Source: a virus. Taken from it: a stretch of 55,453 nucleotides of DNA. The stretch covers positions 1-55,453 of IMG/VR virus record IMGVR_UViG_3300047483_000550. One strand, 5' to 3'. Below are positions 52,301 to 55,453 of the stretch, in pieces. Made by a program: the position numbers and the translations under genes. Position 1 is the stretch's first letter. Each line of letters starts with the position of its first letter. The notes below the pieces were generated by a model. It made no database searches. It was given only the letters and a program-made list of their open reading frames with translations, and was not told the DNA's origin.

Positions 52301-54394
52301 AGTTCAGGTTCATCAGGAACTGCAGGTACTTCAGGTACTTCAGGAACTTCAGGGTCTAGTGGTTCTGACGGTTCATCAGGTACTTCAGGTAGTTCAGGTT
52401 CATCAGGTTCTTCAGGAACTGCAGGTACGTCAGGAACAAGTGGTACATCTGGAACTTCGGGAGATAGTTTATTCGCTTTAACAGGGTCAGTTTGGGAAAC
52501 AACATATAATGTTAACTTCAATGGCCCAATGACCGCATCAGTAATCTCATCTTCATTTGTTGGTGATGGTGCAGGTCTTTACAATATTCCAGCAAGTGGA
52601 GTTACGGGATTAGAACTAAATAAAATAGTAAGTGGAAATGCAAGTGCATCGATTAGTGATTCAGGTTTATATGTTAATAGAGACCTTTACGTTGACGGTG
52701 TCATCACAGCTAAAGAATACAACGTAACATTAGTTTCGTCTTCAGTTCTATACGAATCAGGTTCAACTAAATTTGGTGATACACAAGATGATACACATCA
52801 ATTCACTGGTTCATTATTTATTACAGGTTCTGTATTAGAAATTGTCGGCGGAGACTTGATTATCAATGGTACATCATATAATGCTGCTACTTCAGGTACT
52901 TCAGGAACTTCAGGAACTTCTGGTTCTAGTGGTACAAGTGGTACTTCAGGTTCTAGTGGAACTTCAGGTTCTAGTGGTTCAAGTGGTACTTCAGGTTCTT
53001 CAGGAACTGCCGGTACTTCAGGTACATCAGGTTCTAGTGGTTCTGACGGTTCATCGGGTACTTCAGGTAGTTCAGGTTCATCGGGTACTTCAGGTTCTAG
53101 TGGAACTTCAGGTTCAAGTGGTACTTCAGGTTCATCAGGTTCTTCAGGAACCGCTGGTACTTCAGGAACAAGTGGAACTTCAGGTTCTAGTGGTTCGGAT
53201 GGTTCATCTGGCACATCAGGTTCTTCAGGAACTGCGGGTACTTCAGGTACATCAGGTTCTAGTGGTTCTGACGGTTCATCAGGTTCTTCAGGTAGTTCAG
53301 GTACATCAGGTTCTAGTGGTTCAAGTGGAACGAGCGGTACTTCAGGTAGTTCAGGTTCATCGGGAACTTCAGGAACTTCAGGTAGTTCGGGTTCTTCAGG
53401 AACTTCAGGAACTTCAGGTTCTAGCGGTTCGGATGGTTCATCAGGTACTTCTGGTAGTTCAGGTTCATCGGGTACTTCAGGTTCTAGTGGAACTTCAGGT
53501 TCAAGTGGTACTTCAGGTTCTAGTGGTTCAAGTGGTACTTCAGGTTCTAGTGGTTCAAGTGGTACTTCTGGTTCTTCAGGAACTGCGGGTACTTCAGGTA
53601 CATCGGGAGCGGCAACCATTAACTATAACACAGGAAGTTATATTTTAACAGCAACCGGAACCGACGGATTAATTCAAGGTGAAAGTGGGTTAACATATGA
53701 TGGAACATCATTAAACGTATCGGGTTCGACTATAGTTAGTTCAGACTTAACTGTCAGTGGAAACACAATGTTGGGTGGTGATTTGTATGTGTCAGGTAAC
53801 TTACAAGTTTTAGGTTCAGCAACGAATGTTACTATTCAAGCAAGTACAGTTGAAATTGGTGATAACATAATTTTAGTAAATGCTTACTCACCATTCCAAA
53901 GATACGCAGGTATCACAGGATATGACTCAGGGTCAATTGGATTATCGGGTTCAATGTTATGGGATTCACAAAATGATAATTGGTTAGCGGTTGACGGTTC
54001 TAATAACTCAAGTAAAGTAATTGGAACGACTGCAGGTACTTTAGGAAGTGAAACAAGTTTAACTTCGGGTACTTTCCCAATTGCATCTTCGGATAATACG
54101 ATTGGTGATAGTTTATTAACTTATAGTGGAACGACATTACAATTCAACACAGATAAGTTCACAGTTGAATCGGAATCAGGTAATACTGTGATTGCGGGTA
54201 CGTTAACTGTATCTACAAACGGAAGTGACTTGGTAAGTAGTACAAGGTCTAATGTAACATTCAAAAACGCCGACAACGTATTTGGAGAAGTTGCAACCAC
54301 AGATACCACTGATGTAGTCTCAACAGTATTAGGTTACAGACAAAGTGATGGTCAATTAGTCTTCTCCAACATCATCGATGGTGGAACATTCTAA
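49325..54394 (+). CDS. Giant modular tail fibre protein with four triplet arrays
   Basis: A 1689-residue fibre, the largest protein here. The N-terminus MAQIIKHRRGSLATLKNTTA followed by ARNGELIIATG is an attachment-type domain known from phage fibre proteins. Collagen-like arrays cover about residues 159-330, 439-567, 891-1045 and 1189-1428. Between them are cassettes with ARELNILLVSSSVLYQSGST, AKELHIDYVTSSVLYQSGST and AKEYNVTLVSSSVLYESGST, all followed by FGDT-x-DD. HNLGYKYPAINVFDDNGYVI is homologous to the 45411 protein. The C-terminal region (1429-1689) contains VSGNLQVLGSATNVTIQAST, then VEIGDNIILVN, a beta-helical repeat typical of fibre tips. A strong terminator follows. Confidence 0.8.
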   Translation: MAQIIKHRRGSLATLKNTTARNGELIIATGSIGNLQGPFIFIGSPVLSDEGVAGAFNAVSKIYQGANAPTISAGTYGSGLDGTPFYASSENKLYILNNDNVGNSDLNLVGNIEGHTISGVTITNLSGTTATFSDQVNISGSMNITGSFWLNGFEYTANTSGTSGTSGTSGTSGSSGSSGTAGTSGSSGSSGTSGTSGSSGSSGTAGTSGSSGSDGSSGTSGSSGTAGTSGTSGSSGSDGSSGTSGSSGTAGTSGTSGSSGSDGSSGTSGSSGSSGTSGTSGSSGTSGSSGSDGTSGTSGSSGTSGTSGSSGTSGTAGTSGSSGTSGTSGTSVTVSGTNNTIGKFLTGEGDPTLVDSNITDDGSVVNITSDVTIQGTLSARELNILLVSSSVLYQSGSTKFGDTQDDTHQFTGSVYITGSALEIVGGDLIINGTSYNAATSGTSGTSGSSGSDGSSGTSGSSGTAGTSGTSGSSGTAGTSGTSGSSGTSGSSGSDGSSGSSGTSGTSGTSGSSGSDGSSGTSGSSGTSGTSGTSGSSGSDGSSGTSGSSGSSGTSGSSGTAGTSGTSGAATINNNVDNYLLTATGTDGLVEGEANLTFDGNTLTVTGDLVVTNNIFTNNIEGEGSGALVLSSRDYAQLQYNDGVTAHYFWLDENGIHVEGETSVTGAFNVSSGNISGSFVGDGAGLYNIPASGVTGLELNKIVSGSVSASIQSDGTFRVNGDTYIDGILTAKELHIDYVTSSVLYQSGSTNFGDTLDDVHSFTGSVDISGSLYLNGEVVGTGKLNTLDFNEYTSSISSTFSGTSSNAVSASYAVYAENAVIVSGQTKTLNVTSASTTWSFVHNLGYKYPAINVFDDNGYVIIPSNIVVEDSNNLKVYFNSAQSGTVIATVGGNGSSGTSGSSGTAGTSGSSGSSGSSGTSGSSGSSGTSGTSGTSGSSGSDGSSGTSGSSGTAGTSGTSGSSGSDGSSGTSGSSGTAGTSGSSGTSGSSGTSGSSGSSGTAGTSGTSGTSGSSGSDGSSGTSGSSGSSGSSGTAGTSGTSGTSGTSGDSLFALTGSVWETTYNVNFNGPMTASVISSSFVGDGAGLYNIPASGVTGLELNKIVSGNASASISDSGLYVNRDLYVDGVITAKEYNVTLVSSSVLYESGSTKFGDTQDDTHQFTGSLFITGSVLEIVGGDLIINGTSYNAATSGTSGTSGTSGSSGTSGTSGSSGTSGSSGSSGTSGSSGTAGTSGTSGSSGSDGSSGTSGSSGSSGTSGSSGTSGSSGTSGSSGSSGTAGTSGTSGTSGSSGSDGSSGTSGSSGTAGTSGTSGSSGSDGSSGSSGSSGTSGSSGSSGTSGTSGSSGSSGTSGTSGSSGSSGTSGTSGSSGSDGSSGTSGSSGSSGTSGSSGTSGSSGTSGSSGSSGTSGSSGSSGTSGSSGTAGTSGTSGAATINYNTGSYILTATGTDGLIQGESGLTYDGTSLNVSGSTIVSSDLTVSGNTMLGGDLYVSGNLQVLGSATNVTIQASTVEIGDNIILVNAYSPFQRYAGITGYDSGSIGLSGSMLWDSQNDNWLAVDGSNNSSKVIGTTAGTLGSETSLTSGTFPIASSDNTIGDSLLTYSGTTLQFNTDKFTVESESGNTVIAGTLTVSTNGSDLVSSTRSNVTFKNADNVFGEVATTDTTDVVSTVLGYRQSDGQLVFSNIIDGGTF
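51352..51435 (+). repeat. Exact 84-bp direct repeat, copy 1
   Basis: Identical to 52552-52635, spaced by exactly 1200 bp (400 codons). It encodes SFVGDGAGLYNIPASGVTGL and neighbouring residues. Confidence 0.9.
52552..52635 (+). repeat. Exact 84-bp direct repeat, copy 2
   Basis: Identical to 51352-51435. The perfect DNA identity against diverged flanks suggests recent duplication or gene conversion. Confidence 0.9.
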
Positions 54395-54411
54395 ACGATA
54401 AATAAAAAGAT

Positions 54412-54443
54412 AAAAGGAGGACCTAAAAAATCCTCCTTTTTTA
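54412..54443 (+). terminator. Rho-independent terminator after the giant fibre gene
   Basis: AAAAGGAGGA (54412-54421) and TCCTCCTTTT (54431-54440) form a perfect 10-bp stem around CCTAAAAAA, followed by further T residues. Confidence 0.88.
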
Positions 54444-54463
54444 TTCTTATTGAGAAATCAAAC

Positions 54464-54471
54464 TATTTATA
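54464..54471 (+). promoter_or_regulatory. TATTTATA motif, putative late promoter
   Basis: Exact motif, 7 nt from the ATG at 54479, just after a terminator. Its context ACTATTTATAGAGT nearly equals the one at 564. Confidence 0.62.
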
Positions 54472-54478
54472 GAGTACG

Positions 54479-55453
54479 ATGGGTATACAATTTATAGGGG
54501 GACTAAGAATAGTCCCTAATGTACATAATGGATTAGGTAGTTATTATCTTTACGAACAATATTCACCCGCACAAATTCCGGGTTCAATTACGTTTCCCAA
54601 TCACAACAATAGTGTTGGGTCATTAAATCCAAATGAAATTGGTCAAACAACAGGTGAAACTTTAACACAAATATACATTAACGAGTTAGATTCAGAATCA
54701 ATCGACTACTCAACATATTTACAACAATTAGTTGGGAATCACACTAGATTAACATTAACCCAAGGTTCCAATTTTATTGTTTTAGATTGTAATGAGAACG
54801 CATTTACATATAATTCAGGTCAATTTGTTTCCGATTTTGTTGAAGGAGTCAGTATTGCTGGATCAATCACAATCGTAACATCCTCCACAGGTAGTTTCAA
54901 TACTGTAGAACCGATAACATTTAATATTGTTGTTTTACCACCATCTAACACACCAACTAGTACACCAACACCAACAGATACACCAACACCAACACCAACT
55001 AGTACACCAACACCAACTAGTACACCGGTACCATCAACTGCTACACCTACAAGTACTCCGATACCAAATCCATCTTGTGACTTGGGTTATAATGTTTTAA
55101 CCAATACACCTACACCTACACCTGTACCAACAGATACACCGACTCCAACAGTCACACCGATACCAAATCCATCTTGTGACTTGGGTTATATAATATTTGC
55201 CGATACACCTACACCTACACCAATACCAACAGATACCCCAACCCCTACTCCAACCGCAACATTAAATCCAAATCCATCTTGTGACTTGGGTTATATAATA
55301 TTTGCCGATACACCTACACCTACACCAATACCAACAGATACACCAACTCCAACACCAACTGCTACACCAATACCAACAGATACACCGACTCCAACACCAA
55401 CTGCTACACCAATACCAACAGATACACCGACCCCAACACCAACTGCTACACCA
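54479..55453 (+). CDS. Thr-Pro stalk appendage protein, 3' end outside window
   Basis: Open from the ATG at 54479 to the window end, 325 codons seen. Residues 1-155 form an N-terminal beta domain ([40 protein letters not shown]) with no signal peptide. From residue 156 the protein is Thr-Pro stalk ([17 protein letters not shown]) containing repeated inserts [11 protein letters not shown] and [13 protein letters not shown]. The layout parallels the proteins at 8454, 12071 and 17155, so this is a further member of the stalked appendage group. It has its own putative late promoter after a strong terminator. Confidence 0.7.
   Translation, partial: MGIQFIGGLRIVPNVHNGLGSYYLYEQYSPAQIPGSITFPNHNNSVGSLNPNEIGQTTGETLTQIYINELDSESIDYSTYLQQLVGNHTRLTLTQGSNFIVLDCNENAFTYNSGQFVSDFVEGVSIAGSITIVTSSTGSFNTVEPITFNIVVLPPSNTPTSTPTPTDTPTPTPTSTPTPTSTPVPSTATPTSTPIPNPSCDLGYNVLTNTPTPTPVPTDTPTPTVTPIPNPSCDLGYIIFADTPTPTPIPTDTPTPTPTATLNPNPSCDLGYIIFADTPTPTPIPTDTPTPTPTATPIPTDTPTPTPTATPIPTDTPTPTPTATP
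54946..55453 (+). repeat. Thr-Pro stalk-coding repeat with SCDLGY inserts
   Basis: Degenerate ACACCAAC repeats. The CCAAATCCATCTTGTGACTT unit recurs at about 55064, 55163 and 55268 (spacing 99 and 105 bp), encoding the NPSCDLGY insert. Repeats continue to the window end. Confidence 0.9.

Larger units (their letters stand above)
49800..53610 (+). repeat. Four collagen-like triplet arrays in the giant fibre gene
   Basis: Arrays near 49800-50315, 50640-51025, 51996-52460 and 52890-53610 encode G-T-S and G-S-S triplets with occasional G-T-A and G-S-D. The words TCAGGTTCTAGTGGTTC and GGTACTTCAGG recur many times. Opposite-strand frames over these arrays are artefacts. Confidence 0.9.

Noticed and set aside
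49579-53619. Minus-strand Pro/Glu/Val-rich and + strand Val/Gln/Leu-rich frames over the triplet arrays
   Set aside because: Frame shadows of GGTACTTCAGG-type repeats; composition follows directly from the repeat word.
54946-55453. Repeat cluster resembling a CRISPR array by eye
   Set aside because: Units are degenerate tandem codons in an open protein frame; no unique spacers and no cas genes.
43254-55453. Diversity-generating retroelement targeting the fibre tips
   Set aside because: No reverse transcriptase and no template/variable repeat pair with adenine-specific changes seen in the window; the repeats present are ordinary duplications.

Overview
The window is a stretch of a large tailed-phage (myovirus, T4-like module content) genome whose host is most likely a member of the Bacteroidota, probably a flavobacterium-like organism. 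The phage assignment rests on a gp25/gp6-type baseplate pair, a gp61-like primase, a gp46/gp47-like recombination nuclease pair, giant modular fibre genes and a GIY-YIG homing endonuclease. The host inference rests on very AT-rich DNA, an almost complete lack of Shine-Dalgarno sequences before start codons, a TATATTTG promoter of the Bacteroidota -7 type upstream of clpP, and a Bacteroidota-like sigma factor and histone H1-like protein. Nearly all genes lie on the + strand and are tightly packed, often with TAATG or ATGA overlaps.

Layout: 1-413 is the end of the class I ribonucleotide reductase large subunit. 576-20547 is a late structural block: gp25- and gp6-like baseplate proteins, then a run of large unassigned tail/baseplate proteins, several with long Thr-Pro stalks and Cys-containing modules. 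20587-29898 holds DNA metabolism and lysis-like genes: a RuvC-like resolvase, a small structured RNA, primase, a PD-(D/E)XK nuclease, gp47- and gp46-like proteins, ClpP, and an overlapping trio of membrane/secreted proteins resembling a spanin cassette. 30412-38261 holds a sigma factor, a membrane protein with a probable -1 frameshift extension, an amidase-like protein, a ParB-like protein, an acidic protein with Zn/EF-hand-like motifs, a histone H1-like protein and small unknowns. 38242-39032 is the only minus-strand cassette. 39110-43174 carries a Dam-type methylase, NusG, an AAA ATPase, a homing endonuclease, thioredoxin and glutaredoxin. 43254-55453 is a fibre locus of three huge proteins built from Gly-Thr-Ser collagen-like triplets and recurring globular cassettes, followed by an open-ended Thr-Pro stalk protein.

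How the genes fit together: a TATTTATA motif recurs just upstream of structural and some other genes, often only 3-7 nt from the ATG. I infer it is the phage late promoter, perhaps read by the phage sigma factor at 30412 with the phage NusG acting in elongation. The same motif sits in the loop of a hairpin that covers the start of the homing endonuclease gene, the arrangement known for T4 I-TevI. The most promising new observations are this promoter set with near-leaderless spacing, the hairpin/promoter switch, an A AAA AAC slippery site at 32871-32877, and a compact promoter-hairpin-terminator RNA gene at 21236-21318. No tRNA, CRISPR array, insertion sequence or reverse transcriptase was seen, and no gene-free stretch exceeds 300 bases.
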